Shown piece by piece: positions 22,794 through 30,207 of a DNA stretch of 64,000 nt. Both the position numbers and the translations under genes were made by a program. Source of the DNA: VRUE01 sp963695835 (GTDB lineage: Bacteria; Actinomycetota; Thermoleophilia; Solirubrobacterales; 70-9); the NCBI GenBank assembly GCA_963695835.1, contig CAVOHR010000001.1, forward strand, positions 248,001 to 312,000, given 5' to 3'. The notes under the pieces were generated by a model. The model worked only from the letters and a program-made list of their open reading frames with translations, made no database searches and was not told where the DNA came from. Each line of letters opens with the position of its first letter. Position 1 is the stretch's first letter.

Positions 22794-24023
22794 CTATTTG
22801 AATTCCGCCGTGACCGACTGGGTGCCGGTGATGGCCGGCATTTTGCAGGGGTTGGTCAGGCCCGTGCAGGTCCCGCCGCCGCCGCTCCAGCCGCCGAAGG
22901 ACGAGCCTTTCAGCGCCGTCACCGAGGCGGTGAGTTCGACTTCTTTGCCTTCTTCAAACGACGAGGTCTGCGTGGAGCAGGTAAGCCCGCAGTTGATCGA
23001 GGCCGGGGTGCTTTTCACCGTGCCCTGGCCGCCGCCGATCTTGTTGACCGTGAGGCTGAACTTGGGGATCGCCGTGAATTTGACTTCGGCCGTGCCCGCC
23101 GAGGTCATCTTGCAGTTGACCGATTCGACGATTTCGCCGGGACAGCTGCTCCATTCGGTGAATGCGGAGCCTTTCGACGCTTTCGGTTTGAGCGTGGCCG
23201 CTTTGCCCACGACGAAGGCCGCCGTGGCCGAGCTGCAGTTCGCGTCGCAGGCGACTCCGCTGACTGCGCCCAGGCCGGTGCTGCCCGCGGTCTTTTTGAC
23301 CGTGACGTCGTAGGTCGGGCTGAATTTGGCCCCGACCGTTTTGGCGAGGCTCATTTTGACCGTGCACTTGCGACCTTCGACTTTGCCGGTGTCGCATTTT
23401 TTCCAGCTGGTGAAGGTCGACCCGGCCGCCGGGCTGGCGGTGAGGGTGACTTCGGTGTTTTCTGCGTAAGCGGCCGAGCAGGTGCCGCCGCATTCGATCC
23501 CCGCCGGGTTGCTGACCACGGTGCCCGAGCCGGTGCCTTCTGGGGTCACGGTGAGCGTGAAGGCTTTTGTGATGAAGGTGGCGGTTACTTTGGCGTCTTC
23601 TTCTTCTTCTGCGTAGATCAAGCAGCTCCGAAAGTTTTCCTCTGTTTCTTCTACTGCTTCTTCGATGCTTGATACGCAGCCGATAATGGCTTCGCCTTCT
23701 TCGATCGTCCAGCCGGCGAATGCGGAGCCGGGGGCGGGGATGGCCTTCAGGGCGACGACTTCTTCATCTACTTCGTTTTCGCAGACGCCGGTCGCGGGCG
23801 GTCCGCTGCATTCGATCGGCGGGGTGCCTTTGTAGAAACCAAAATATCCTTCCGCACTGCTGATTTCGCCGCTGCCGGTACCGGCGATGTTGACTGTCAG
23901 GGTGCTTTCCGCGGCCGCCTGGGCTACCGGGACGAGGAAAAAGACGGCGGCGGCGAAAGCGAGAAGGGCGAGGCGGAGGCGGCTGCCCCCGCCTGAACCC
24001 GATGGCTTTGCTTTGTGCTTCAC
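22794..24023 (-). CDS. Secreted InlB-type repeat protein
   Basis: A 409-aa protein with a GTG start preceded by AAGGGAG. The signal peptide ends near PVAQAAAES. Four InlB-type repeats follow, each with a G(S/A)xF..W core and paired cysteines (AFTEWSSCPGEIVESVNC; SSFGGWSGGGGTCTGLTNPC), ending in SVTAEFK. No anchor motif is visible, so the protein may be released or bound to other surface proteins. The terminal repeat is almost identical in DNA to that of the neighbouring gene at 20017, which suggests gene conversion between them. Confidence 0.8.
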   Translation of the reverse strand: MKHKAKPSGSGGGSRLRLALLAFAAAVFFLVPVAQAAAESTLTVNIAGTGSGEISSAEGYFGFYKGTPPIECSGPPATGVCENEVDEEVVALKAIPAPGSAFAGWTIEEGEAIIGCVSSIEEAVEETEENFRSCLIYAEEEEDAKVTATFITKAFTLTVTPEGTGSGTVVSNPAGIECGGTCSAAYAENTEVTLTASPAAGSTFTSWKKCDTGKVEGRKCTVKMSLAKTVGAKFSPTYDVTVKKTAGSTGLGAVSGVACDANCSSATAAFVVGKAATLKPKASKGSAFTEWSSCPGEIVESVNCKMTSAGTAEVKFTAIPKFSLTVNKIGGGQGTVKSTPASINCGLTCSTQTSSFEEGKEVELTASVTALKGSSFGGWSGGGGTCTGLTNPCKMPAITGTQSVTAEFK

Positions 24024-24271
24024 GTGTTATCTCCCTTGTGTAACGCCCGCCGGGTGTCTCCCGGCCGGCCTTGTTGACTGCGGCCGCAGGGACACACCCC
24101 GCGGCCGGGTTGACTGCTCAATGAGGCCGACGCGGACCTGAGAGGCCGCGGCGGGTGGTGCGGAAAGTCGGGTGGTGGCGGACGAGGGGTGGGCGCCTTT
24201 AGGGCACAGCGCTCGTCTCTGCCCGGTTTGCCTCCGACCGGGGTCGGCTGATTCGGACTGCGCTCGATTTT

Positions 24272-24293
24272 GACGCCTTGCGGCGTCCTTTCT
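24272..24293 (+). terminator. Short hairpin, possible terminator relic
   Basis: GACGCC-TTGC-GGCGTC followed by CTTTCT upstream of the ssb fragment. It could be a terminator of a lost upstream gene. Evidence is weak. Confidence 0.3.
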
Positions 24294-24353
24294 CGCTGCG
24301 TCCGAGGTCAAACCGACCCCCGGCGCGGACACCGGGGAGAAAGGAAGTAGAAG

Positions 24354-24418
24354 ATGAACATCATCAATCTGGTCGGGCGCCTGACGCGCGATCCGGAGCT
24401 GAAGGAGATCGGCGGCGG
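24354..24418 (+). pseudogene. ssb: 5' fragment of a single-stranded DNA-binding protein gene
   Basis: Preceded by a good Shine-Dalgarno (GAAAGGAAG), the frame reads MNIINLVGRLTRDPELKEIG followed by GG. This is the canonical beginning of bacterial SSB. At about 24418 similarity stops and the frame runs into sequence belonging to a minus-strand surface gene remnant. The piece was broken off by a rearrangement; a functional ssb must lie elsewhere in the genome. Confidence 0.75.
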
Positions 24419-24420
24419 TC

Positions 24421-24473
24421 GCTCCCCTGGAGGGCGGGGCCGTCTTCGTGGCTGTTCTCAGCCTACTTCTCAC
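24421..24473 (-). pseudogene. Truncated 5' end of a surface-protein gene
   Basis: On the minus strand, AAGGAG is followed by GTG at 24471-24473 and MRSRLRTATKT, very like the starts MRTTAKPSS and MRDTAKTFS of the surface proteins. The leader upstream (24478-24590) matches the leader of the 43175-45976 gene (CTTGTCCCTTGAG, GGCCGCTTCCC). The gene is cut after about a dozen codons, where the inverted ssb fragment begins. Confidence 0.5.
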
Positions 24474-24593
24474 GAACGTCTCTCCTTGTCCCTTGAGCCT
24501 TCTGTCGGCCGCTTCCCATTGCGGCTTCCGCGAGGCTCGGTTTTCCCTGTTTCCCCTGCCCGTCCTGTGGTTCCAGAAACGGGGTCTGGAGGA

Positions 24594-24623
24594 ACTATAG
24601 CCAGAGTCTTTCATAGAAGTCAA
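24594..24623 (-). promoter_or_regulatory. Sigma70-type promoter of a truncated surface gene
   Basis: On the minus strand TTGACT (24618-24623), an 18-bp spacer and TATAGT (24594-24599). It has the same spacing and leader context as the promoter at 46127-46156. It faces the truncated gene start at 24473 and might still transcribe into 22794-24023 about 570 bp away. Confidence 0.65.
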
Positions 24624-24834
24624 GGACGGGGTTTTTAGCATGAAGGGCTACGGTGCCTGAAGACTAAAAGCCCTGCAAATGCCGGTACTATTGCGGTATT
24701 ACATGCGAACTACTACGGCATTTGACGCGGAGGGCCAGGGGTCAATGGCGAACCGCGCCGTGTCGTCTGGCTGCGGCCGCGCAGAGCGGGTAGCCGGGTG
24801 CGGATTTCGGCGGGAGATGGCCTGTGAGAAGCGT

Positions 24835-26166
24835 TCAGGGCCGCGCCAGGCCCCGCGCCCGCTCGGCTCCCACGAAGGGGGCCAGCGCCAGCCCGACCAG
24901 CTCGGACTCGCAGTCGGGAAGTCGCTCCGCCTGACCGGCGAGGAGGCGGTTGCCGATCAGCGAGACGAGGCCGGCGACGATGACCGTCTCGGTGGAGCGG
25001 TTGAGGCCGGCCGCCGCGGGGTAGAGCCGGCGTCCCTCGCGCAGCTTGGCGGCAAGCCGGTCGATCGATTCGGCCTGCGCAGCGCGGGCCACGCGGCCCG
25101 CGGCCTGGACCTCCACGGCGAGGAGGCGAGCGGCGGCCGGCTCCTCGGCGGCGAAGGCGAGGGCGGTGGCGATCGCCGCCCGGACCTTGGCGGGCCAGCT
25201 CTGCTCGGTTTGCCAGGCGGCGTCGAGCTTCACCTCGAGCTGGCCGGCGAGGAACCGGTAAGCGGTGAGCAGGCAGCCGTCCTTGCTCTCGAAGAGGGCG
25301 TAGAAGGTGCGGGACGACATGCCGATGCGCTGGAGGATGTGGTTGACGGTGAGGGCACCGTAGGAATGCTCGGCGAGGAGGGCCGGGAGCGAGTCGAAGG
25401 CGCGGCGACGCTGGCGGTCGTCGAGGGACGCCGGGGAATGGCCTTCGACGCGTGACGGCTGGGGCGAAACGTCGAGAGTGGCGGGTGAGCTGGAGGCGCC
25501 GGTCGCAACTTCGCGCGCGCCCTCCCACCCCATGTAAGGGGTGAGGGCGAACTCGACCATCTCGCCCTGCAGGTCGGCGAGGCGGTCTCCGTCGAGCAGG
25601 CAGCGGCCGACGCGCTGGGCGAGCGCCGCGACGATCATCTCCTCGGTGCCGGGGACGAGGTCGGGCGCCCGCTCGCCGGCGGCGCGGCCCTCGCGCAGCC
25701 TGGCGCTGAGCGGCTCGAGCGCCTCGCGCTGGGCGGCGAGCAGCGCGGGGGCGACGGAGGAGGCGTCGAGGAGCAGGAAGCGGAGCTGGTCCGGTTGCTC
25801 GGCGCCGAAGCCGAGCAGGGCGGCGATCGCCGCCACCACCTTCTCTGCCCAGCGCTGCGGGCCGGACCAGGCTGCCGCGAGATCGGCGCCGAGCTGGGCG
25901 CCGTAGGTGCGGTAGGCGGCCAATAGGCAGGCTTCTTTGTTGTCGAAGTAGTCGTAGAAGGTTTTCGTCGACATCCCGGCGCGCTCGATGATCTTGGCGA
26001 CGGTGGTCTTCGCGTAGCCGCCTTCTTGGGCCAACGCGGCGCACATCGCCTCGAAGAGCCTGGCTTGCTGGATCTCGTCCATGAGCGCCGGTGAGAGGGC
26101 ACCGGCGCCACGGGGGAAGCGCCAGCGCTGCTCGGCGGAGCTCTGCTTGGCGCCGGAAGAGGTCAC
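24835..26166 (-). CDS. Double TetR-family regulator
   Basis: A 443-aa protein made of two TetR units in tandem. The first helix-turn-helix is at about residues 32-80 (TTVAKIIERAGMSTKTFYDY then FDNKEACLLAAYRTYG). The second is at about 255-300 (LTVNHILQRIGMSSRTFYAL then FESKDGCLLTAYRF). Each is followed by its own helical ligand-binding-like half. Normal TetR proteins have about 200 residues and dimerise, so this fusion could act as a built-in dimer with two different half-site specificities. The start is GTG. A TAGACT box about 47 bp upstream on the minus strand may be its -10. Target genes are unknown. Confidence 0.85.
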   Translation of the reverse strand: MTSSGAKQSSAEQRWRFPRGAGALSPALMDEIQQARLFEAMCAALAQEGGYAKTTVAKIIERAGMSTKTFYDYFDNKEACLLAAYRTYGAQLGADLAAAWSGPQRWAEKVVAAIAALLGFGAEQPDQLRFLLLDASSVAPALLAAQREALEPLSARLREGRAAGERAPDLVPGTEEMIVAALAQRVGRCLLDGDRLADLQGEMVEFALTPYMGWEGAREVATGASSSPATLDVSPQPSRVEGHSPASLDDRQRRRAFDSLPALLAEHSYGALTVNHILQRIGMSSRTFYALFESKDGCLLTAYRFLAGQLEVKLDAAWQTEQSWPAKVRAAIATALAFAAEEPAAARLLAVEVQAAGRVARAAQAESIDRLAAKLREGRRLYPAAAGLNRSTETVIVAGLVSLIGNRLLAGQAERLPDCESELVGLALAPFVGAERARGLARP

Positions 26167-26245
26167 CGAAACCGGGCGGGAGGGTCAGAAAATGCCGCCT
26201 TCACAAAGAAACAGTCTACGTGTCTGGGGTAACCGGCGGGAAGAG

Positions 26246-27016
26246 TCAGCCGCGACCGTCGGTCAACAGCTCGCCGAGGCTGCCCTTGCGCGGCAGGTGG
26301 ATCCAGCCCTCTGCGCGGGCCAGCTCGAGGTCGGATGCGGTCGGTGGCGCGGTCAATCCAAGCGCAGCGGCGCGGGCGATCAGGGCGCAGAGCACGGCGT
26401 CGAGTGCGTCGTCCGATTCGACGCAGGCCTCGCGTGCGCCGGGCGCCCATTCCAGCCAGGGCGCCTGCTCCTCAAGCGCGGCGAGCAGCTTCTCGCGGGC
26501 CTCGGGGTCGGCCTTGTAGCCGGTGCGCTCGAGGCCCCAGAGCAGCAGCGCGGCGGCCGGGTAGACCTCGAACACGCGGTCGGCGCCGGCGCGGTCGAAG
26601 CGCAGGCGTGAGCGCCGGAAGGCCGCCTCGCGCAGGCCGGCGAGGCGCCAGGCGGTGAGGGCGATGCGGTCGGTCGAGGGGCTGAGCGGCCAGAGCTTCT
26701 GCTCGGTCTCGGCGAGGACGTGGTCGTGGGCGAAGCGGTCGGTGAGGCGGTAGCGGAACTCGGGCTTGGCCGGGGCCGGCCAACGGCCCGTCGTGGCGTA
26801 GGAGTGAAGCGCGTCGACCATCGCCTCGGGCCAGCCGAAGGGGGCGTCGATGCCCACCCACTCGGCGTCTGCGAGCAGGTCGAGGAGCGCGTCGTCGGCG
26901 AGGCCGAGCGAGGGCTCCCCCACCCTCGCCCGGTCCCGGGACTCCGCTTCCCACTCGATCGCGGCGAGGGCGGTGCCCTTCTCCGCGACGGAGAGGTCGA
27001 CGCCGACGGTGCGCAT
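26246..27016 (-). CDS. DUF429 family protein
   Basis: A 256-aa protein with the RNase H-like layout of DUF429: MRTVGVDLSVAEKGTALAAI with the first Asp, WVGIDAPFGWP, a central WRLAGLREAAFR region, VFEVYPAAALLLWG and SDDALDAVLCALIARAAAL with late acidic residues. The family function is uncertain; a nuclease-like activity has been suggested because of the fold. ATG 27016 was preferred; a longer frame begins at GTG 27070. It is divergent from the TA pair at 27078. Confidence 0.75.
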   Translation of the reverse strand: MRTVGVDLSVAEKGTALAAIEWEAESRDRARVGEPSLGLADDALLDLLADAEWVGIDAPFGWPEAMVDALHSYATTGRWPAPAKPEFRYRLTDRFAHDHVLAETEQKLWPLSPSTDRIALTAWRLAGLREAAFRRSRLRFDRAGADRVFEVYPAAALLLWGLERTGYKADPEAREKLLAALEEQAPWLEWAPGAREACVESDDALDAVLCALIARAAALGLTAPPTASDLELARAEGWIHLPRKGSLGELLTDGRG

Positions 27017-27065
27017 CAGCGGCGGCCCCAGTGGGGGTGGCGCGATATCGGTAACACTCGGGTGG

Positions 27066-27071
27066 TACACT
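27066..27071 (+). promoter_or_regulatory. -10 box of the 27078/27340 TA operon
   Basis: TACACT ends 6 nt before GTG 27078; leaderless layout. Confidence 0.45.
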
Positions 27072-27077
27072 CGGTTT

Positions 27078-27359
27078 GTGCCGACTCGTCACCATCGCAT
27101 CCAGGTAACCGAGGACCCCGAGCTGGCGGATGCTCTGCGCGACGCCGCTCCTCATCTGCCTCCCGGGCTGCCGCGCTCTCGCCAGATGCGGGAGTTGGCG
27201 ATCGCCGGCGCGCGCCATCTGAGCGAGAGCCCGCCGGCGACGCCAGAGCAGCGCGCGAAGCTGGAGAAGCTGGCTGGATACTTCGAGAAGCCCGAGACCG
27301 CGCCCTGGGACTGGGACCACCTGCGCGAGAGCAAGCGGCATGCCTGGCCGCTCCGCTGA
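27078..27359 (+). CDS. Antitoxin of a PIN module
   Basis: A 93-aa protein starting at GTG: PTRHHRIQVTEDPELADAL, SRQMRELAIAGARHLSES, then an acidic Trp-rich tail (ETAPWDWDHLRESKRHAWP). The N-terminus resembles a short beta strand plus helices of RHH-like antitoxins. It overlaps the PIN gene by 20 bp and has a leaderless -10 box. Antitoxin function is inferred from the partner. Confidence 0.65.
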   Translation: MPTRHHRIQVTEDPELADALRDAAPHLPPGLPRSRQMRELAIAGARHLSESPPATPEQRAKLEKLAGYFEKPETAPWDWDHLRESKRHAWPLR

Positions 27360-27792
27360 GGGCGGCTCCTGGGGCGAGCTGTCGCTGCTCGTCGACACCT
27401 CCGCCTGGGCGCGGGCCGGCCAAGCGGAAGTGCGCGAGCGATGGCTCGAGGCCCTGCGCGAGGGGCGCCTGCGCCTCCCCCCTCCGATCCGCATGGAGAT
27501 CCTGCTGAGCGCGCGGGGGGGGAGCGAGTTCGACCTGCTCGCCGAGAAGCTCGAAACGATCCGTGCCGCGCCGCTCACCGCCGCGGTCATCCGCGGCGCC
27601 GAGGAGGCGATGCGGGTGCTGGCGCATCGCTCGGCCGGCTCGCAGCGCCTGCCGGTCGTCGACTACCTGGTCGCCGCCGCCGCGCAGGAGCTGGGCGCCG
27701 CGGTGCTCCACTACGACCGCGACTACGACAGGCTGGCGGAGGTGATGGAGTTCGAGTCGTTGTGGCTGGCGCCGGCGGGCAGCCTGGAGTAG
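27340..27792 (+). CDS. PIN-domain toxin, VapC type
   Basis: A 150-aa PIN protein: first Asp in LLVDTSAWARAG, Glu in IRMEILLSARG, Asp in RLPVVDYLVAAAAQE and late Asp residues in HYDRDYDRLAEV. The start ATG lies inside the antitoxin gene. The DTSAW signature is common in actinobacterial VapC proteins. It presumably cleaves structured RNA when freed from the upstream antitoxin. Confidence 0.85.
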   Translation: MPGRSAEGGSWGELSLLVDTSAWARAGQAEVRERWLEALREGRLRLPPPIRMEILLSARGGSEFDLLAEKLETIRAAPLTAAVIRGAEEAMRVLAHRSAGSQRLPVVDYLVAAAAQELGAAVLHYDRDYDRLAEVMEFESLWLAPAGSLE

Positions 27793-27998
27793 GAGCGCGC
27801 CGCACCTGTGGCGAAGCGCCGCAGCGGCGCCCATCAGCGCCGCCCCCTCCGCGGGGGCAGAGTCGCTGCGCGCGGCGGCGCAGGGCCTTAGGGCGTCACG
27901 CAATTCCAGGACGCAAGCGTCATCCAGGTTGAGGACGTAGCGCCATGAGAAAGCCCGGCCGGGGTCGGGCTCCTCACCGCTGTCGTCTGCGCCGCGAC

Positions 27999-28101
27999 CT
28001 ACTCCCCGAACACCTCCGCCACCGCCGCCTGGGCCGCGGACTCATCGACGATCGACTTCTCGGCGGCAAAGGTGGCGACGAGCGCCTGACCGGCGAGGAT
28101 C
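27999..28101 (-). pseudogene. Possible C-terminal fragment of an ExeA/GspA-like AAA protein
   Basis: A 34-codon open stretch (ILAGQALVATFAAEKSIVDE then SAAQAAVAEVFGE and stop) resembles the end of ExeA-type AAA proteins, where a VDE-containing helix closes the lid domain. A TAG lies directly upstream in frame, so nothing longer survives. The rest of 27793-28111 shows no gene. Confidence 0.3.
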
Positions 28102-28111
28102 TTCTATCGAG

Positions 28112-28294
28112 CTACGCGGCGACCTGCTCGCCGACGGGGACGTAATGCTCGAGCTCGACGTCCTCTCGCTCAAGAGCGAAGCGGACGCCCTCCTCGGCGA
28201 GCTTGGCGACCTCGGCGTAGCTGTCGCCGGCGGCAGTCCAACGCTCGACGTCGTGAAACGAAATAGTCACCGAAGGCCGACCCGGCGCGGTCAT
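28112..28294 (-). pseudogene. HicB-like antitoxin remnant
   Basis: The minus-strand frame reads VTISFHDVERWTAAGDSYAE, then VAKLAEEGVRFALEREDVEL and a short tail. This fits the second half of HicB-like antitoxins (GDSYEEA...AEEA). In a neighbouring frame just upstream lies a TTG-initiated start with a strand (LNYTVARQRDLIVG) that ends in TGA, as if the N-terminus had been shifted out of frame. No HicA partner is visible. Confidence 0.4.
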
Positions 28295-28431
28295 CCGACG
28301 ATGAGATCCCTTTGCCGAGCAACCGTGTAGTTGAGGGGCTCTCGTTCCAAGCGGGGCGGGGCTCGATGATCACCCGAGGTCCATTTCCGAGCGGACTTGA
28401 CAGCCGCCACCGACGCGATCCCGGCCGTTGT

Positions 28432-28437
28432 TATACT
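28432..28437 (+). promoter_or_regulatory. -10 box of the 28444/28718 TA operon
   Basis: TATACT ends 6 nt before the ATG. A perfect TTGACA occurs at 28397-28402, but its 29-bp distance is too long for a normal spacer, so a different -35 or an activator is likely. Confidence 0.5.
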
Positions 28438-28443
28438 GCCGGT

Positions 28444-28734
28444 ATGACTCACAAGGTCGGGACCAAAGGGCAGGTGGTGATCCCGAAGGCGATTCGCGAG
28501 GAGATCGGGATCGAGCCCGGCGATGAGGTGGCATTCGAGGCCGACGGCATGGACGTGCGGATTCGGCGCGCCGCCGACGAGCCACAGGCACGCGCCCTGG
28601 AGATCAAGGCCATGCGTGGCATCTGGGCAGACACGCCGGGTGGCGGCGCCGACGAGCTGATGGAGGAGCGGCGCAAGGAGCGCGAGCTGGAGGAGCGCAA
28701 GGCGCAAAGGTGGGGCGTTGGTCGTCCTCGATAG
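28444..28734 (+). CDS. AbrB/MazE-type antitoxin
   Basis: A 96-aa protein with an AbrB domain (THKVGTKGQVVIPKAIREEI, then IEPGDEVAFEADG) and a charged C-terminal helix (MEERRKERELEERKAQRW). The frame extends upstream but ATG 28444 fits the leaderless promoter. It overlaps the PIN gene by 17 bp and presumably binds the operon promoter and the toxin. Confidence 0.85.
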   Translation: MTHKVGTKGQVVIPKAIREEIGIEPGDEVAFEADGMDVRIRRAADEPQARALEIKAMRGIWADTPGGGADELMEERRKERELEERKAQRWGVGRPR

Positions 28735-29101
28735 CTGGGCGCTGCTGGCATACCTGAAGGACGAGCCGGCGGCGGGCCGGATCGAGGAGGCATGGCTCTC
28801 CGAGGGCGCGGCGATCTCGTCGATCAACCTGGGAGAGGCGCTCTACATGCGAATCCGCGAGCGCGGGGAGAAGGCCGCGACAGCCGACATCGAAATGATT
28901 CGCAGGCGCAGCAAAGTGGTCGACCCGGGCTGGGCCTTGATCCGGTCTGCCGCCCGAGTCAAGGCGGGAGGCGGTCTCGCCTACGCCGACGCCTTCTGCG
29001 TCGCGACGGCACAGCGGCTGAGGGCGCCACTTTGGACCGGCGATCCGGAGATCGTCGGGCTGGCCGGCCGCATCCAGTGCGAAGTTATAGACCTGCGGTG
29101 A
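28718..29101 (+). CDS. PIN-domain toxin, VapC type
   Basis: A 127-aa PIN protein with Asp in VVLDSWALLAYLKDE, Glu in SSINLGEALYMRIRE, Asp in LAYADAFCVATAQ and Asp in WTGDPEIVGL. The start is TTG, overlapping the antitoxin by 17 bp. Canonical vapBC organisation. Confidence 0.85.
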   Translation: MVVLDSWALLAYLKDEPAAGRIEEAWLSEGAAISSINLGEALYMRIRERGEKAATADIEMIRRRSKVVDPGWALIRSAARVKAGGGLAYADAFCVATAQRLRAPLWTGDPEIVGLAGRIQCEVIDLR

Positions 29102-29102
29102 T

Positions 29103-29169
29103 AGGCGCGGAATGAACCTGGTCACCGGGGCGTCGGGGACGACTTCGAAGGTGTTGCGGATGACGTTCA
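29103..29169 (-). pseudogene. 3' relic of the large surface-protein family
   Basis: A short minus-strand piece reads NVIRNTFEVVPDAPVTRFIP. It joins the two motifs (IRNTFE and PDAPVxRF) that the 12135 relic has split apart. No further family sequence flanks it. Confidence 0.5.
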
Positions 29170-29706
29170 ATCCCGTCGGCCTCTGGCGCGGCGGGCGGCC
29201 AGGAGGGTGGCGACGTCCTCCAGATCGCGATCGCGGCCGGACTCCCGCTTGAGGCGGATCAGGTCATCGAGGCCGACGGCGCGAACCCGCACGCCCTGGA
29301 CGATCGCCTCCACGGCGCGGGGGCGCATCTCCTCGTAGGGGCGGCCGCCGGGGATCTCGCTCGGGTCGAAGAGATCGAGGCCGCCGGCGGCGGTGCGCAG
29401 CGTAAAGTTGCCGCCGTTGTAGAGGTCGTCGGGGTTGTGGGGGTCGACATCCAGCAGCTCGGCGTCGACGCCGAAGAGCTTGGCGTCGAGGTCGCCCAGC
29501 GCGGCTGCCAGGCGCCGCATGTTCTGCGGCGTCCACTCGATCAGGATGTCGACGTCGCGGGTGTTGCGAACGTGGCCGTGGACGTTGACCGCGACGCCGC
29601 CGATCGTCAGGTACTCGACCTCGTGGCGCTCGAGGGCCTCGAAGATCCGCGCCGGGTCCAGCGGGCCGCGGTCGAGCTCGGAGGGCAGATCCTCGAGCAT
29701 GCTCAT
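29167..29706 (-). CDS. Nucleotidyltransferase of an XRE-linked TA module
   Basis: A 179-aa protein with a minimal nucleotidyltransferase core: TIGGVAVNVHGHVRNTRDVD (GG...TxDxD) near residues 35-55, ILIEWTPQNMRRLAAALGDL and the third acidic strand in GGLDLFDP. The C-terminal helix is rich in Arg and Asp (LIRLKRESGRDRDLEDVATL), a feature of the AbiEii/DUF6036-like group. ATG 29706 overlaps the stop of the XRE gene as ATGA. It may modify a tRNA or protein target; the substrate is unknown. Confidence 0.7.
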   Translation of the reverse strand: MSMLEDLPSELDRGPLDPARIFEALERHEVEYLTIGGVAVNVHGHVRNTRDVDILIEWTPQNMRRLAAALGDLDAKLFGVDAELLDVDPHNPDDLYNGGNFTLRTAAGGLDLFDPSEIPGGRPYEEMRPRAVEAIVQGVRVRAVGLDDLIRLKRESGRDRDLEDVATLLAARRARGRRD

Positions 29707-30068
29707 CAGCCCTTGCGTGGGGCCAGCGGGCGCAGCTCGGCGCGAGCGAGTCGGTCGCCGAAGCGCATCCACTCGAAGAGGCCCTCCAGGCGCTGGGAGG
29801 GGGTGAGCTGCGCCTCGGCGGCGAGGTGGACAGGGTCGGCCCGGCTGCCGGCGAGCTCGCGCAGCTCGACGCTGGGCTCGAAGCCGAGCGCCTCCATGCA
29901 GGATGTGAAGCGCTCGAAGGAGGGCGACTCCCGCCCGTTTTCGATGCGGCTGATCGAAGGCGCCGCAATACCGGTCCGGATTGCAAGCTGGCGCTGAGAA
30001 ACACCTACGCGACGGCGGGCATCACGAAGGATCTGCCCGAGAACGGGAGCTGGATGACATATCTCCAT
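29706..30068 (-). CDS. XRE-family helix-turn-helix antitoxin
   Basis: A 120-aa protein with a Cro/C1-type HTH (LRDARRRVGVSQRQLAIRTG, IAAPSISRIENGRESPSFER) and a C-terminal extension (LTPSQRLEGLFEWMRFGD). The start at 30068 fits a TAACGT -10 box 7 nt upstream on the minus strand; the longer frame to 30338 runs into the divergent ATPase gene. It is coupled to the nucleotidyltransferase by ATGA. It likely represses the operon. Confidence 0.75.
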   Translation of the reverse strand: MEICHPAPVLGQILRDARRRVGVSQRQLAIRTGIAAPSISRIENGRESPSFERFTSCMEALGFEPSVELRELAGSRADPVHLAAEAQLTPSQRLEGLFEWMRFGDRLARAELRPLAPRKG

Positions 30069-30173
30069 AGCGGATACGTTAACATCCTTGTCGTCCGCTC
30101 GTGGCAGCCTCCTCCTGTCGAGCATGTTGTTGAGCGCCACCTGAATTGAGGACGCAGATCGATGTTCTCGCCT

Positions 30174-30204
30174 TGCAATCTTATAGGTTGGGTTTAAGAT
30201 TGCA
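30174..30204 (+). promoter_or_regulatory. Operator/promoter of the DUF4143-type ATPase gene
   Basis: A perfect 10-bp inverted repeat TGCAATCTTA-N11-TAAGATTGCA ends 3 bp before the ATG. It overlaps TTGCAA (30173-30178), a 16-bp spacer and TAAGAT (30195-30200), so the transcript would be leaderless and the dyad would cover both promoter boxes. Confidence 0.6.
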
Positions 30205-30207
30205 CAG

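Noticed and set aside
24027..24641. Minus-strand 204-aa open frame
   Set aside because: It merely joins the truncated surface-gene start, the antisense of the ssb fragment and leader sequence; no protein family fits.
27945..28145. Plus-strand 66-aa open frame
   Set aside because: Arg-rich shadow of the minus-strand fragments at 27999 and 28112; no ribosome site or -10 box.
28397..28437. TTGACA plus TATACT as a complete promoter
   Set aside because: The boxes are 29 bp apart, too far for one promoter; only the -10 box was kept.
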